The notes: generated by a model not told the origin, from the sequence alone. DNA of 64,000 bases from Sphingomonas sp. (GCA_017849555.1 JAFIGU010000028.1:1-64000), one strand, 5' to 3'; counted from the first letter of the stretch, positions 47,147 through 57,584 are shown. Program-made: numbers and translations.

Positions 47147-47809
47147 ATGACAACAGGAGTAGGATCGCGCGTCGCCGCGTTGCTGGCGGCGGGCGTGTTA
47201 TGCGTCGCGTCGGTCGCTGCGACGGCGCAGGAAACGCCGGCGGCGGCCGGGGCCGGCACGGCGACGCAGGCCTATCTGCCCGATAGCGCCTCGCCGTTCG
47301 GGCCGGTGGCGATTTCGAATGAGGATGCCAAGACGGTCACGATGCCGGCGCTGGCGTTCACCGAAACGCCCGCGGACGCCGATGATTTCGACAAATATTA
47401 TTACTTCCACCGCGCCGACACCGATTTCGCCACCGCTTATGCCGATATCGTCGAATGCGACGGCTTCGCGCGCGGGCTGCGCGCGGTGGTAGCGGGAACC
47501 CCAACGGTTTACGTTCCGGGCAGCGCCGCCGGCGTCGCGGGCGGCATTATCGGAAGCGCCGTGATCGGGACGATATTCAACCGGATCAGCGCATCGGCGG
47601 AAATACGCCGGGTGCGGCGCGTGAACATGCGCCGCTGCATGAACTTCAAGGGCTATGCCCGCTATGGCCTGCCGAAGGGATTGTGGGAAGCGTTCAACTT
47701 CGAGGAGAGCTTCTCGGCGGTCGGCGCGGAGGAGCGCGCGCGCAATTTGAAACAACAGGCGCTCGTCGCTTCCGGCGCGAAGCCCACCGGGAAGGAGTTG
47801 GGGCTGTGA
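47147..47809 (+). CDS. Secreted glycine-zipper protein
   Basis: This 220-residue protein has a signal peptide (VAALLAAGVLCVASVAATA) and a Gly/Ala-rich hydrophobic segment (AAGVAGGIIGSAVIGTIF) in the middle, which resembles a glycine zipper that could enter or associate with the outer membrane. Two cysteines in VECDGF and RRCMNF may form a disulfide. No named family is recognised. The GTG of the next gene overlaps its stop, so the two secreted proteins are probably made together. Confidence 0.65.
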   Translation: MTTGVGSRVAALLAAGVLCVASVAATAQETPAAAGAGTATQAYLPDSASPFGPVAISNEDAKTVTMPALAFTETPADADDFDKYYYFHRADTDFATAYADIVECDGFARGLRAVVAGTPTVYVPGSAAGVAGGIIGSAVIGTIFNRISASAEIRRVRRVNMRRCMNFKGYARYGLPKGLWEAFNFEESFSAVGAEERARNLKQQALVASGAKPTGKELGL

Positions 47810-48714
47810 GAGGCGCGCTGTCCTGCGCGATCGCCGCGCTTTCGTTCGTCTCGCCCGCCGCGTTCGCCGCGACGCCGGCGTATGATTTTCAGGCCAGCGA
47901 GCCGGTGAAGGACAAGCCGACCGTCGCGCTGGCGAGCGATCGCGCTTATGTCTATCTGCGCAGCGCCGCCGCGATCCCGATCTATCTGGTGCGCGAGCCG
48001 GAAGGCGCGGACCTCGCGGCATATGACCGGTTTCGCGCTGCAGCGCTGGCCGAAGCGCGGGAGAAATATGCGAAGAAGCTCGCCGCCTATCAGGCGGAGG
48101 TGAAACAGGCCAAATCGGCGCCGGTAGGCACCTATGGCGTGGTCCCGCCGTTCAAGGACGTCGAGCCGACCGCGGAAAATTTCGAGGCCACGCCATTTTA
48201 CATGCTGTCGAAGGTCGCGATCGGGCCGCTCAATCGCTTCGCCAAGGGAAGTAGCGGGGAATCGGCCTATCTCCACGCGCTCAAGCCTGGCACCTATCGG
48301 CTCTACGGTGCGATTGCGGAGACCGGCAATGCGATTACCGGCACCTGCCTGTGCATGGGAAGCGTCCGCTTCACCGCGCGTGCCGGCGAGGTGGTGGATA
48401 TGGGGCGCGTCCTCATGGATGGCGGCCCCGGGATCAGCGCCGGCGATGTGATGAAGGCTGCGCTCACTTTCGGCCTGGCCGGGAAGCCGAAGGGAAAGAG
48501 CGCTATCGATGCCGAGGGCCTCGCGCTTGAGCCGGCGACGGCCGCGATGCCGGTCGATCCGCGGCTCGCCGCGCTCAAGGTGCGCGCGGCGGACTTTCGT
48601 CCCAGTGGGAAGCTGCCGAACTATTATGGGCTGAGGATCGATCGATTGCCGGCGATCGCCGGGGTGATGCGCTACGAACGCGATCGGATCGTCGATCTGA
48701 CCGCGGCGAAATGA
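47806..48714 (+). CDS. Secreted protein, companion of the glycine-zipper protein
   Basis: This 302-residue protein has a signal peptide (VRGALSCAIAALSFVSPAAFA), then AYDFQASEPVKDKPTVALAS and a helical stretch rich in Ala/Lys/Gln (AREKYAKKLAAYQAEVKQAK). A beta-rich core includes KPGTYRLYGAI and CLCMGSVRFTARAGEVVDMG. No enzymatic motif is recognised. The GTG start overlaps the previous stop (GTGA), so it belongs to the same operon. It is probably periplasmic or surface located. Confidence 0.65.
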   Translation: MRGALSCAIAALSFVSPAAFAATPAYDFQASEPVKDKPTVALASDRAYVYLRSAAAIPIYLVREPEGADLAAYDRFRAAALAEAREKYAKKLAAYQAEVKQAKSAPVGTYGVVPPFKDVEPTAENFEATPFYMLSKVAIGPLNRFAKGSSGESAYLHALKPGTYRLYGAIAETGNAITGTCLCMGSVRFTARAGEVVDMGRVLMDGGPGISAGDVMKAALTFGLAGKPKGKSAIDAEGLALEPATAAMPVDPRLAALKVRAADFRPSGKLPNYYGLRIDRLPAIAGVMRYERDRIVDLTAAK

Positions 48715-48747
48715 ACGAAGAGCGGGCGGCGCGGAAGGCGCTGCCCG

Positions 48748-49272
48748 CTATTCGATCAGCCGCGGCATCAGCTCGACGAAGTTGCACGGACGGTGGCGGC
48801 TGTCGAGCTGGTCGCGGAGGATGCCGTCCCACGCATCCTTCACCGCGCCGGTCGAGCCGGGCAGCGCGAAGATATAGGTGCCACGCGCGACGCAGGCGCA
48901 GGCGCGCGACTGGATCGTCGAGGTGCCGATCGTCTGGAAGCTCAGCCAGCGGAAGAGTTCGCCGAAGCCCGGGATCATCTTGTCGGCGACCCGCTCGACC
49001 GCCTCGGGGGTCACGTCGCGTCCGGTGACGCCGGTGCCGCCGGTGGTGATGATGCAATCCACCGTCTCGTCGTCGATCCAGCGGTGGAGCTGGGCGACGA
49101 GCACATCGGCGTCATCACGCAGGATCGCGCGTTCGGCTAGGTCGTGCCCCGCCGCGGTCAGCCGCTCGACCAACGTGTCGCCGGAACGGTCGTCCGCCGC
49201 GCTGCGAGTGTCGGAAACAGTGAGCACGGCAATGCGCACCGGGCGGAAGGGGCGGCTCTCGTCGATCGGCAT
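48748..49272 (-). CDS. moaB: Molybdenum cofactor biosynthesis protein B
   Basis: This 174-residue protein has [19 protein letters not shown] and [22 protein letters not shown], the MoaB/Mog domain that adenylylates molybdopterin. It ends in an [10 protein letters not shown] tail. It is convergent with the secreted pair and shares no operon with moaA or moeA here. MoaB rather than Mog is the best fit by length and start. Confidence 0.9.
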   Translation of the reverse strand: MPIDESRPFRPVRIAVLTVSDTRSAADDRSGDTLVERLTAAGHDLAERAILRDDADVLVAQLHRWIDDETVDCIITTGGTGVTGRDVTPEAVERVADKMIPGFGELFRWLSFQTIGTSTIQSRACACVARGTYIFALPGSTGAVKDAWDGILRDQLDSRHRPCNFVELMPRLIE

Positions 49273-49292
49273 AACGGCGGTGTTAGAACCTC

Positions 49293-49374
49293 CGTCACGC
49301 CAGCGAAAGCTGGGATCGTGTCCGCTGGGGTATCGCTGATGGCTTGAGATCCCAGCTTTTGCTGGGATGACGCG
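49293..49374. repeat. Intergenic palindromic repeat pair (CAGCGAAAGCTGGGAT type)
   Basis: The unit GTCACGCCAGCGAAAGCTGG has its inverted copy CCCAGCTTTTGCTGGGATGA about 42 nt later. It is similar in logic to family A but with a different sequence. It lies between the moaB start and the lytic transglycosylase stop, both minus strand. Confidence 0.75.
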
Positions 49375-49382
49375 TGGTTAGG

Positions 49383-51218
49383 TCAACCCCCGCTTGGGCC
49401 GCCCGGGCTCACCGTGGTCGACGCCGCGCCGACGCGGCCGTCGACCGCGATCGCGGTTTGCGCGGTGGGCGCCTTGATCCGCACCGCGCTCGGGCCGGGA
49501 AGGCCGGGGAAGCGTGGCCACAATCCTTGCGCCAGCGCCGCGCGGCTGGCCGAGGTCGCGCGACCCGCCTGCGCCTCGTACATCCAGTAGTTGCGCAGCA
49601 CGATCGTCACGTAGCCGCGGGTTTCCCAATAAGGGATGCTCTCGATGTAGAGCAAAGGATCGCCGCCGTCGTGGACCAGTGCGTTCCAGTCCTGCACCGG
49701 CTTCGGCCCGGCGTTATAGGCCGCGATCACCTTGGGCAGCAGCCCCTGGGTCAGCCCCATGTCGCGGAGCTTTTCGAGGTGGCGCTGGCCGATATCCACA
49801 TTGGTCGAGGGCCGGGTCAGCGCGGTGCGGTCCACCGTCATCCCGCGCTCGCGCATATAATCGGTCGCCGCGGCGGGCATGATCTGCATCAGGCCATAGG
49901 CGCCGGCCGCGCTGACCACCTTGTTGCGGAACCCCGATTCCTGCAGCGTGTGCGCCCATACCAAGGCCTTGTCGACGCGCCAGCCGGTATCCGGGGTCCA
50001 GTTCGGGGTCGGATAGCGCGCTTCGGCCGTCGCGGTGACGCCCTGCGGGCAATTGTGCGCCAGCCACACCACGCTCGCCGGCAGGTCCATCTGCTCGGTC
50101 ACGCGGATCAGCGCGGCGAATTCATTGGGGGCGCCGATCCGCGCCTGTTGCCGGATCACCTGATCGGCGGCCTCATTCTCGCCGACCTCGACCAAAGCGG
50201 CCGCGACGCGCACGTTCGGGCGGCGTTCGAGCTGCGCCCAATCGGCGGTGAGGCGCTCAGGCTGGGCGGCGCGCGTCGTCATCCCCAGCGCCTGCCGCGC
50301 GAGCTGCCCGTAGAAAGCCTCGCGATATTGCGCCGCGTTCTTCAGCCGCGGCTCGACGCGATCGGGGCGGCCGCAGCGCATATCGGCGCGCGCCGCCCAA
50401 TACAGCCCCGCCGCGCGCAGATCGATGTCGCCGGCGCGGGTCGAGACGCCCTCGAAGCCGTTCGCCGCTGCCGCGCAATCGCCGGTGCGCCACGCCGAGA
50501 GCGCGGAGGTCCAGCGCGCCTGCACCGCCCAGTCGCCATAGCCGGTCGCGCCGCGATCGCCGAGCCGCCGGGCATCGGCGTCGAGCCCCTGGAGGAAATA
50601 GATCCACGCGACGCGCGCGGTCCATTCGGTCTGCGCCTCGGGCGAGAGACCGCTGGTCGAATCGAGCAGCGCCTCGGCCTCGCGCCCCATATCGGCCTTC
50701 ACATAAGGCTGCATCTGCGCCGCGAGCGTCGCGGCGATCTGGTCGCTGCGCGTCGCCTTGGCGCGGATGCGGTTGGGGGCGCCGTCCTGCCAGATCAGCC
50801 GCTGTGCACCGGGAAGCGGAGGCAGATCGGTCGCGCCACGCGCGCGGGCGAGCCGGGTGAGCGCCTCGGCCTGCGGCAATTCAGGGGCCTCGGTGAGCAA
50901 TTTGACCAGCGCGTCGAGCTCGACGCGCGGCGACCCCTTGGCGGTGTAAAGCTCGGCCAGCGCATAGCTGTGGAGCGGCCCCGGCGCCATTGCGGCGAGC
51001 CCGAGCTGCGCATCCTGCCAGCGTTGCTCGCGGATCGCGGCGAACACCGCACGATAGCCGCTGCGCTGTTCGGGGGTGAGTTGCGCCGGGATCGCCGATC
51101 GCGCGGCGGAAAGGGTGGCGGTAGCAGAAGCGGAAGCCGCAGCGGACGGCAGGGGATCGGCCGTGGCAATCCCCGTCGCCAGCGCGGCAAAGCCCGCTGC
51201 GACGAATTTCGCAATCAC
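49383..51218 (-). CDS. slt: Soluble lytic murein transglycosylase
   Basis: This 611-residue protein has a short signal-like N-terminus (AKFVAAGFAALATGIATA), a long alpha-superhelical region, and a C-terminal SLT domain: LQESGFRNKVVSAAGAYGLMQ with catalytic E427, then VIAAYNAGPKPV. It cleaves peptidoglycan glycan strands to anhydro-muropeptides in the periplasm. The GTG start at 51218 overlaps the UDG-like stop (GTGA); upstream codons are not preferred. Confidence 0.92.
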   Translation of the reverse strand: MIAKFVAAGFAALATGIATADPLPSAAASASATATLSAARSAIPAQLTPEQRSGYRAVFAAIREQRWQDAQLGLAAMAPGPLHSYALAELYTAKGSPRVELDALVKLLTEAPELPQAEALTRLARARGATDLPPLPGAQRLIWQDGAPNRIRAKATRSDQIAATLAAQMQPYVKADMGREAEALLDSTSGLSPEAQTEWTARVAWIYFLQGLDADARRLGDRGATGYGDWAVQARWTSALSAWRTGDCAAAANGFEGVSTRAGDIDLRAAGLYWAARADMRCGRPDRVEPRLKNAAQYREAFYGQLARQALGMTTRAAQPERLTADWAQLERRPNVRVAAALVEVGENEAADQVIRQQARIGAPNEFAALIRVTEQMDLPASVVWLAHNCPQGVTATAEARYPTPNWTPDTGWRVDKALVWAHTLQESGFRNKVVSAAGAYGLMQIMPAAATDYMRERGMTVDRTALTRPSTNVDIGQRHLEKLRDMGLTQGLLPKVIAAYNAGPKPVQDWNALVHDGGDPLLYIESIPYWETRGYVTIVLRNYWMYEAQAGRATSASRAALAQGLWPRFPGLPGPSAVRIKAPTAQTAIAVDGRVGAASTTVSPGGPSGG

Positions 51219-51985
51219 GCCTGCAACCCCCCGATCAGCAACTGTAGGTCCCTCCACGCATCGGCCTTCGCGGCCGGGCGTTCCCGCAACAGACGCGGGT
51301 GATGGCTGGCCACCACCTCGGTCCTTCTTCCACCTTTATGTTCAACAAGGTGCAAACGCCCACGGGTTTCCGCGACATCCGCCGCCAGCAACGCACGACT
51401 CGCCGCATTTCCTAGCGCGAGCAGCCTTTTCGGGGCGACCAGCGCGACATGATGGCGGGTGATTTCGAACAATGCCGCCTCGGCTTCGCGCGGCACGCGG
51501 CCGGCGATCGGTCGTGCCGCGGCGACCGCCGCGAGATGCACCTGGGCGCGGGTCAATCCGATCGCCGCGAGCATCCGATCGAACAATCGCGCCAGCTCGC
51601 CCGAGAGCAGAGCGTCGCGGTCGTCGCGTTCGGGGCAATCGACCAGGATCATCACATCGGCGACCGCGGGACCGCTCGCCGGAACGAGCGCGCCGCCCCA
51701 CGCCGCTTCGGGCGCATCCGATCCGAGCCGCCACGCGAGGAACCCCTCCAGTGTCGGCGGGAGGACGAGCGGCGCGCGTGCGACGGCGACGGCGGGCGCA
51801 GCGGGTGCCTCGCCGCGCCGCTCGGGCATGCGCTGCTCCGCGACGCGCGGTTCCGCTTCGGGCTCGGGCGCGGCCAGCCAGTCGAACGGCTCGTCGCTCG
51901 CGAGCATGTCGACCCCGGCGGCCTGCCACCATTCCAGCGTGCTCGCCGCTGCCTTGTTCCAGTCGAAAATCTGCTCAGCCCCCAT
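51215..51985 (-). CDS. Uracil-DNA glycosylase-like protein with degraded motifs
   Basis: This 256-residue protein has the UDG-superfamily C-terminal part (RLLALGNAASRALL, VASHHPRLLRERPAAK), and a middle segment with VILVDCPERDDRDALLSGEL where type 4/5 UDGs have GEAPGxxED. Fe-S cysteines of type 4 UDG are missing; I see one Cys only. It is probably a divergent or inactive glycosylase or a structural variant. The N-terminus (MGAEQIFDWNKAAASTLEWW) is conserved-looking. The stop overlaps the slt start. Confidence 0.72.
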   Translation of the reverse strand: MGAEQIFDWNKAAASTLEWWQAAGVDMLASDEPFDWLAAPEPEAEPRVAEQRMPERRGEAPAAPAVAVARAPLVLPPTLEGFLAWRLGSDAPEAAWGGALVPASGPAVADVMILVDCPERDDRDALLSGELARLFDRMLAAIGLTRAQVHLAAVAAARPIAGRVPREAEAALFEITRHHVALVAPKRLLALGNAASRALLAADVAETRGRLHLVEHKGGRRTEVVASHHPRLLRERPAAKADAWRDLQLLIGGLQA

Positions 51986-52107
51986 CGCGTCTATTAGGAT
52001 TGGCGTTGACGCGCGGGTCAATTGCCGTGAGAGCCGTTCGGGGACAAGTCGTTGTCGGATCGCGCCCGGATGGGAACACGGGAGTGTCGGGGGCACGGGA
52101 GAATATG

Positions 52108-53769
52108 ATGAGCGAACGCGAATCGATGCCTTATGACGTGGTGATCGTCGGTGCAGGCCCCGCGGGGCTCAGCGCGGCGATCCGGCTGAAGCAACTCGCC
52201 GCCGAGAAAGAGGCGGAGATTTCGGTCTGCGTGCTGGAAAAGGGCTCGGAAGTCGGCGCGCATATCCTGTCGGGTGCGGTGATCGATCCGCGCAGCCTCG
52301 ACGAATTGCTCCCGACGTGGCGCGACGACGGCTGCCCGCTGGCCGAGGTGCCGGTGCGCGAGAATCTGCACTGGATCCTGACGCGCGGCCGCAAGTTCGA
52401 CATGCCGCATTTCCTTACCCCGCCGTTCATGCACAACAAGGGCACCTACACCGGGTCGCTCGGCAATCTGTGCCGCTGGCTGGCCGAGAAGGCGGGCGAG
52501 CTCGGCGTGGAGATCTTCCCCGGCTTCGCCGCGGCGGAGATTCTCTACGACGAACAGGGCCGGGTGAAGGGCGTCGCGACCGGCGACATGGGGGTCGCGC
52601 GCGACGGCGAGCATAAGCCCGATTACCAGCCGGGGCTCGAGCTCCACGCAAAATATACCTTCTTTTCGGAAGGATGCCGCGGGCATCTGACCAAGCAGCT
52701 GATCCGTCAGTTCGATCTCGATGCGGATAGCGATCCGCAGGTCTATGGCCTGGGGATCAAGGAATTGTGGGATATCGATCCCGCGCTGCACGAGCCGGGG
52801 CGGGTGATCCACACCCAGGGCTGGCCGCTTTCGGAGACCGACGGGTCGAGCGGCGGCGGCTGGATCTATCACCAGGCGAACGGCCAGCTCAGCATCGGCT
52901 TCGTCACCTGGCTCAACTACACCAACCCGCATCTCTCGCCGTTCCAGGAGATGCAGCGCTGGAAGACCCACCCGCAGGTCGCCGCGCTGCTCAAGGGCGG
53001 CAAGCGCGTCAGCTATGGCGCGCGCGCGATCAGCGACGGCGGGCTGCAATCGATCCCCAAGTTGACCTTCCCCGGTGGCGCGCTGATCGGCGATTGCGCC
53101 GGCTTCCTCAACGTGCCGCGGATCAAGGGCACGCATACCGCGATGAAATCCGGGATGATGGCGGCCGAGGCGGCGGTCGAGGCGATCGTCTCGCAACGCG
53201 AGCTCGACGAGCTGACTGCCTATCCCGCGGCGTTCGAGCAGAGCTGGGTGAAGAAAGAGCTGTCGATCGTCCGCAACGTCGTCCCGCTGGTCAAAAAATT
53301 CGGCGAGTTCATGGGATCGGGGCTTGCCGGCATCACGATGTGGCTCGAATATTTCGGGATCAAGGTGCCGTTCACGATGCACCACCACCCGGACAACGAG
53401 ACCTTGTGGCGCAAGGATCTCGTCCCGAAGATCGATTATCCCAAGCCCGACGGCGTGCTGACCTTCGACCGGCTCTCCTCGGTGTTCCTGTCGAACACCA
53501 ATCACGAGGAAGATCAGCCGGTCCATCTGACGCTCAAGGACCCGTCGATCCCGGTCGATTACGATCTGCCGATGTTCGACGAGCCGGCGCAGCGTTATTG
53601 CCCGGCGGGCGTTTATGAGATCGTCGGCGAGGAGGAAGGCAATCCGCGCTTCGTGATCAACGCGCAGAATTGCGTCCACTGCAAGACGTGTGACATCAAG
53701 GACCCGACCCAGAATATCACCTGGGTCGTGCCAGAGGGTGGCGGTGGCCCGAATTATCCCAACATGTGA
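52108..53769 (+). CDS. Electron transfer flavoprotein-ubiquinone oxidoreductase
   Basis: This 553-residue membrane-associated enzyme passes electrons from ETF to ubiquinone. It has YDVVIVGAGPAGLSAAIRLK (FAD), GALIGDCAGFLNVPRIKGTH and the [4Fe-4S] site NCVHCKTCDIKDPTQN. Length is normal. The start is ATG 52108, 6 nt after GGAG; ATG 52105 is adjacent. It is divergent from the UDG-like gene. The etfAB genes are not in the window. The product supports beta-oxidation and amino-acid degradation. Confidence 0.97.
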   Translation: MSERESMPYDVVIVGAGPAGLSAAIRLKQLAAEKEAEISVCVLEKGSEVGAHILSGAVIDPRSLDELLPTWRDDGCPLAEVPVRENLHWILTRGRKFDMPHFLTPPFMHNKGTYTGSLGNLCRWLAEKAGELGVEIFPGFAAAEILYDEQGRVKGVATGDMGVARDGEHKPDYQPGLELHAKYTFFSEGCRGHLTKQLIRQFDLDADSDPQVYGLGIKELWDIDPALHEPGRVIHTQGWPLSETDGSSGGGWIYHQANGQLSIGFVTWLNYTNPHLSPFQEMQRWKTHPQVAALLKGGKRVSYGARAISDGGLQSIPKLTFPGGALIGDCAGFLNVPRIKGTHTAMKSGMMAAEAAVEAIVSQRELDELTAYPAAFEQSWVKKELSIVRNVVPLVKKFGEFMGSGLAGITMWLEYFGIKVPFTMHHHPDNETLWRKDLVPKIDYPKPDGVLTFDRLSSVFLSNTNHEEDQPVHLTLKDPSIPVDYDLPMFDEPAQRYCPAGVYEIVGEEEGNPRFVINAQNCVHCKTCDIKDPTQNITWVVPEGGGGPNYPNM

Positions 53770-53803
53770 GTGGCGTACGGACGACGCCTTTCCCGCTAGG
53801 GAT

Positions 53804-53879
53804 GCTCCACCCCGGCGCAGGCCGGGGTCCAGTTGCCACCGGCCCGATGCTGGATCCCGGCCTTCGCCGGGGTGGAAGG
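53804..53879. repeat. Intergenic palindromic repeat pair (family A')
   Basis: The units CACCCCGGCGCAGGCCGGGG and CCCGGCCTTCGCCGGGGTGG face each other. The right arm ends GGGGTGGAAGGAATAACGTG, so the ribosome-binding site GGAAGG of the next gene overlaps or abuts the repeat end. Confidence 0.8.
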
Positions 53880-53885
53880 AATAAC

Positions 53886-55505
53886 GTGGATCGTAGCCTC
53901 CAAACAGTCGCCAGGAATGCGTTGCTCGCCCTGAGTATGGGCATCGCCGCCGCGACACCGGCGCTCGCGGTGTCGCGCACGGCCGAGAGCGGGCTGCTCG
54001 CCTATCTCGCGGCGCGCGCCGACGATGCGGACGGCGACGGATCGGAAGCGGTGCGGCGCTATGCCGCCGCGCTGGCCGATACCCCGGGGAATAGCGAGGT
54101 GGCGCTCCACGCCTATCGTGAGGCGCTGGTGGTGGGGGACGATCGGCTGCTCGATCGCGCAATCGCCACGCTGGCCGCGCAGGGCGCCGCGCCCCCCGAT
54201 GCCGCGCTGGTGTCGCTCGGTGCGGCCGCGCGCGCACGCGATCTCGCCGCCGCCAATGCCGCGATCGACCGGCTCGCGGGCGGGCAACTCGTGATTCTCG
54301 CCGCGCCGCTGCGCGCCTGGGCGATGCAGGAGCGTGGCGGCGACGCGCTCGACGTGCTCGCGCAGCGCCCGCGCGATTCGGTCGCGCGGCGGCTCGATGA
54401 GGAAAGCCGTGCGCTGCTGCTGATCGCGCGCGGTCGATATGACGATGGCGTCGCCGCGCTGCGCGCCGTGCTCGGCAACGACCAGGCCGCGATCGACCTG
54501 CGCATCGCGGCGGCGCGGTTGCTGCGCGGCGCAGGGCAGGACGAGCGCGCACGCGCGATGCTCGGCGGCCCGGCATCGCCGCTCGCCGCTTTGTACGACC
54601 GGCTGCCGGCGGCGAAGCCCTCGCTCGCGTTCGGCGCGGCGGTGCTGTTCGTGCGGCTGGCGGACGATCTCGCCGCGGGCGATCCGGGGCCGATGTCGAT
54701 CGCGCTGTCGCGCGCCGCGCTGCGCGCCGAGCCGGGCAACGATCGCGCGCGGCTGCTGCTCGCCGACGCGCTGTCGCGGCTGGACCGCACCGATCGTGCG
54801 CTTGCGGTGCTCGACGGGGTCGACAAGGCGGGGGTCTATGCCGCCACCGCCAATGCCGCGCGGATCGCGATCCTCGCCGGGGTGGAGCGCTACGACGACG
54901 CGATCGCGATCGCCGCGCCGCTCGCCCAGCCGCAGGACGCGCCCGATGTCGCGCTCGCCACGCTCGGCGACCTGTTGCTCGCCGCCAACCGGCCGAAGGA
55001 GGCCGCGCCGGTCTATCGCCGGCTGCTCGATCGCCCCACAGCGACGGTGCGGTGGGAGCCGTGGCTGCAATATGCCGCGTCGCTCGACGGCGGCGGGGAC
55101 TGGCCGGCGGCACGCACCGCATTGCTCCGCGCACAATCGATCGCGCCCGACGAGCCCGCGGTGCTCAACTATCTCGGCTATGGCGATGTGACCCACGGCG
55201 GCGACGTGCCTAAGGCGCTGGCGTTGCTCGAACGCGCCAGCGCGCTGCGCCCGACTGATGCGGCGATCACCGATTCGCTCGGCTGGGCGTGGTATCGCAC
55301 CGGCAATGTCGCCAAGGCTTTGCCGCTGCTCGAACGCGCCGCGCAGGCCTCGCCCGACAATGCCGAGATTGGCGAGCATCTCGGCGATGCCTATTGGGCC
55401 GCCGGACGCCGCTACGAAGCGCGCTATGCGTGGCGCGCGGCGCAGGTGGTGGCCGACGCCAAGGACCGGGATCGTCTCGCGACCAAGATCGCCGACGGCC
55501 TGTGA
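53886..55505 (+). CDS. Secreted TPR-repeat protein
   Basis: This 539-residue protein has a signal peptide (ALLALSMGIAAATPALA) and many TPR-like Ala-rich helical repeats (GSEAVRRYAAALADTPGN, ALAVLDGVDKAGVYAAT, DVPKALALLERASALRP, NVAKALPLLERAAQASP). No enzyme domain is seen. It could be a periplasmic scaffold. GTG 53886 is chosen because of GGAAGGA and because upstream codons lie in a palindromic repeat. The stop overlaps the ispE start (GTGA), so it is translationally coupled to ispE. Confidence 0.82.
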   Translation: MDRSLQTVARNALLALSMGIAAATPALAVSRTAESGLLAYLAARADDADGDGSEAVRRYAAALADTPGNSEVALHAYREALVVGDDRLLDRAIATLAAQGAAPPDAALVSLGAAARARDLAAANAAIDRLAGGQLVILAAPLRAWAMQERGGDALDVLAQRPRDSVARRLDEESRALLLIARGRYDDGVAALRAVLGNDQAAIDLRIAAARLLRGAGQDERARAMLGGPASPLAALYDRLPAAKPSLAFGAAVLFVRLADDLAAGDPGPMSIALSRAALRAEPGNDRARLLLADALSRLDRTDRALAVLDGVDKAGVYAATANAARIAILAGVERYDDAIAIAAPLAQPQDAPDVALATLGDLLLAANRPKEAAPVYRRLLDRPTATVRWEPWLQYAASLDGGGDWPAARTALLRAQSIAPDEPAVLNYLGYGDVTHGGDVPKALALLERASALRPTDAAITDSLGWAWYRTGNVAKALPLLERAAQASPDNAEIGEHLGDAYWAAGRRYEARYAWRAAQVVADAKDRDRLATKIADGL

Positions 55506-56329
55506 ACGACGGTACGATTGTCGAGCTGGCGCCGGCCAAGCTCAATCTGGCGCTGCACGTCCGCCGGCGACGTGCGGACGGCTATCACGATCTCGAAACC
55601 CTGTTCGCTTTCTGTCGCGACGGCGATGTGATCAGGCTGGCGCCGGCCGTGGCCGATACGTTTGCGATCACCGGGCCGTTCGGCGCGACGCTGGCGGCGG
55701 AGGGCGATAATCTCGTCACGCGCGCGCGCGATGCGTTCCGGGCGGCGTTCGGCGTTGCAGCGCCGTGCGCGATCGAGCTGGAGAAGAACCTGCCGATCGC
55801 CTCGGGGATCGGCGGCGGTTCGGCCGATGCGGCGGCGACATTGCGCGCGCTTGCGCGGTGGCACGATGTCGCGCCGGACGAGTCGCGGCTGTTCGGGATC
55901 GCCGCGCGGCTCGGCGCGGACGTCCCTGCCTGCCTGCTCGGCAAAAGCGCGATCGGCGAGGGGCGCGGCGACGAGCTGCGCGTCGTCGACGGGCTGGCGG
56001 GCAGGGGGGTGTTGCTGGTCAACCCCCGCGTCGCGGTGTCGACCGCGCGGGTGTTCGCCGGCTGGGACGGGGTGGATCGCGGCGCGATCACCGGCGATCC
56101 GGCGGAAGATCGCAACGACCTCACCGCGCCCGCGGTCGCCGCCGCGCCCGAGATCGCGACGGTGCTCGGCGCGCTGGAGGCACTGGCGAACGCGCGACTG
56201 GTGCGCATGTCGGGCTCCGGCGCGACCTGTTTCGCCTTGTTCGACGCGCCGGCCGATGCGCGTTCCGCGGCGGCGGCGATCGGCGCGGAACACCCCGGCT
56301 GGTGGTGGCTGGCCAGCGAATTGGCGTGA
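55502..56329 (+). CDS. ispE: 4-Diphosphocytidyl-2-C-methyl-D-erythritol kinase
   Basis: This 275-residue GHMP kinase acts in the MEP isoprenoid pathway. It has LAPAKLNLALHVRRRRADGYH, LPIASGIGGGSADAAATLRA (ATP loop) and VRMSGSGATCFALF. Length is normal. The GTG start overlaps the TPR protein stop, so the two genes are probably co-translated, an arrangement without an obvious functional reason. Confidence 0.95.
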   Translation: MNDGTIVELAPAKLNLALHVRRRRADGYHDLETLFAFCRDGDVIRLAPAVADTFAITGPFGATLAAEGDNLVTRARDAFRAAFGVAAPCAIELEKNLPIASGIGGGSADAAATLRALARWHDVAPDESRLFGIAARLGADVPACLLGKSAIGEGRGDELRVVDGLAGRGVLLVNPRVAVSTARVFAGWDGVDRGAITGDPAEDRNDLTAPAVAAAPEIATVLGALEALANARLVRMSGSGATCFALFDAPADARSAAAAIGAEHPGWWWLASELA

Positions 56330-56354
56330 TTTTCACGGGTTGAAGGAAATTTTT

Positions 56355-56369
56355 GTTCCCCTCTTGTTC
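56355..56369 (+). promoter_or_regulatory. LexA (SOS) box upstream of recA
   Basis: GTTC-CCCTCTT-GTTC matches the alphaproteobacterial LexA consensus GTTC-N7-GTTC, about 78 nt before the recA ATG, preceded by TTTT. Position and sequence fit repression of recA by LexA. An inverted TTGTTCATGTGGAACAA partly overlaps it and is probably unrelated or a second contact. Confidence 0.75.
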
Positions 56370-56446
56370 ATGTGGAACAAATCGGATACTAACACGGCGA
56401 CGCGTTGAATGGTTCACGCGCTTGGTCTAGCGACGAGGGCTCCACA

Positions 56447-57520
<1,074 letters not shown>

Positions 57521-57584
57521 TCGGCACCGATCTGTTCGAGGAATTTAGCTGAGCGGCGTCGTAAGCCGTCGCAACAACCGGGAA

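Noticed and set aside
49374..51302. Long plus-strand open frame antisense to the lytic transglycosylase
   Set aside because: It is the complement of a well-supported Slt gene and has no domain of its own.
52018..55134. Very long open frame on the minus strand over the ETF-QO and TPR genes
   Set aside because: High-GC genes often leave an open frame on the opposite strand. The translation is Arg/Pro/Ala-rich with no family pattern, and both sense genes have clear motifs.
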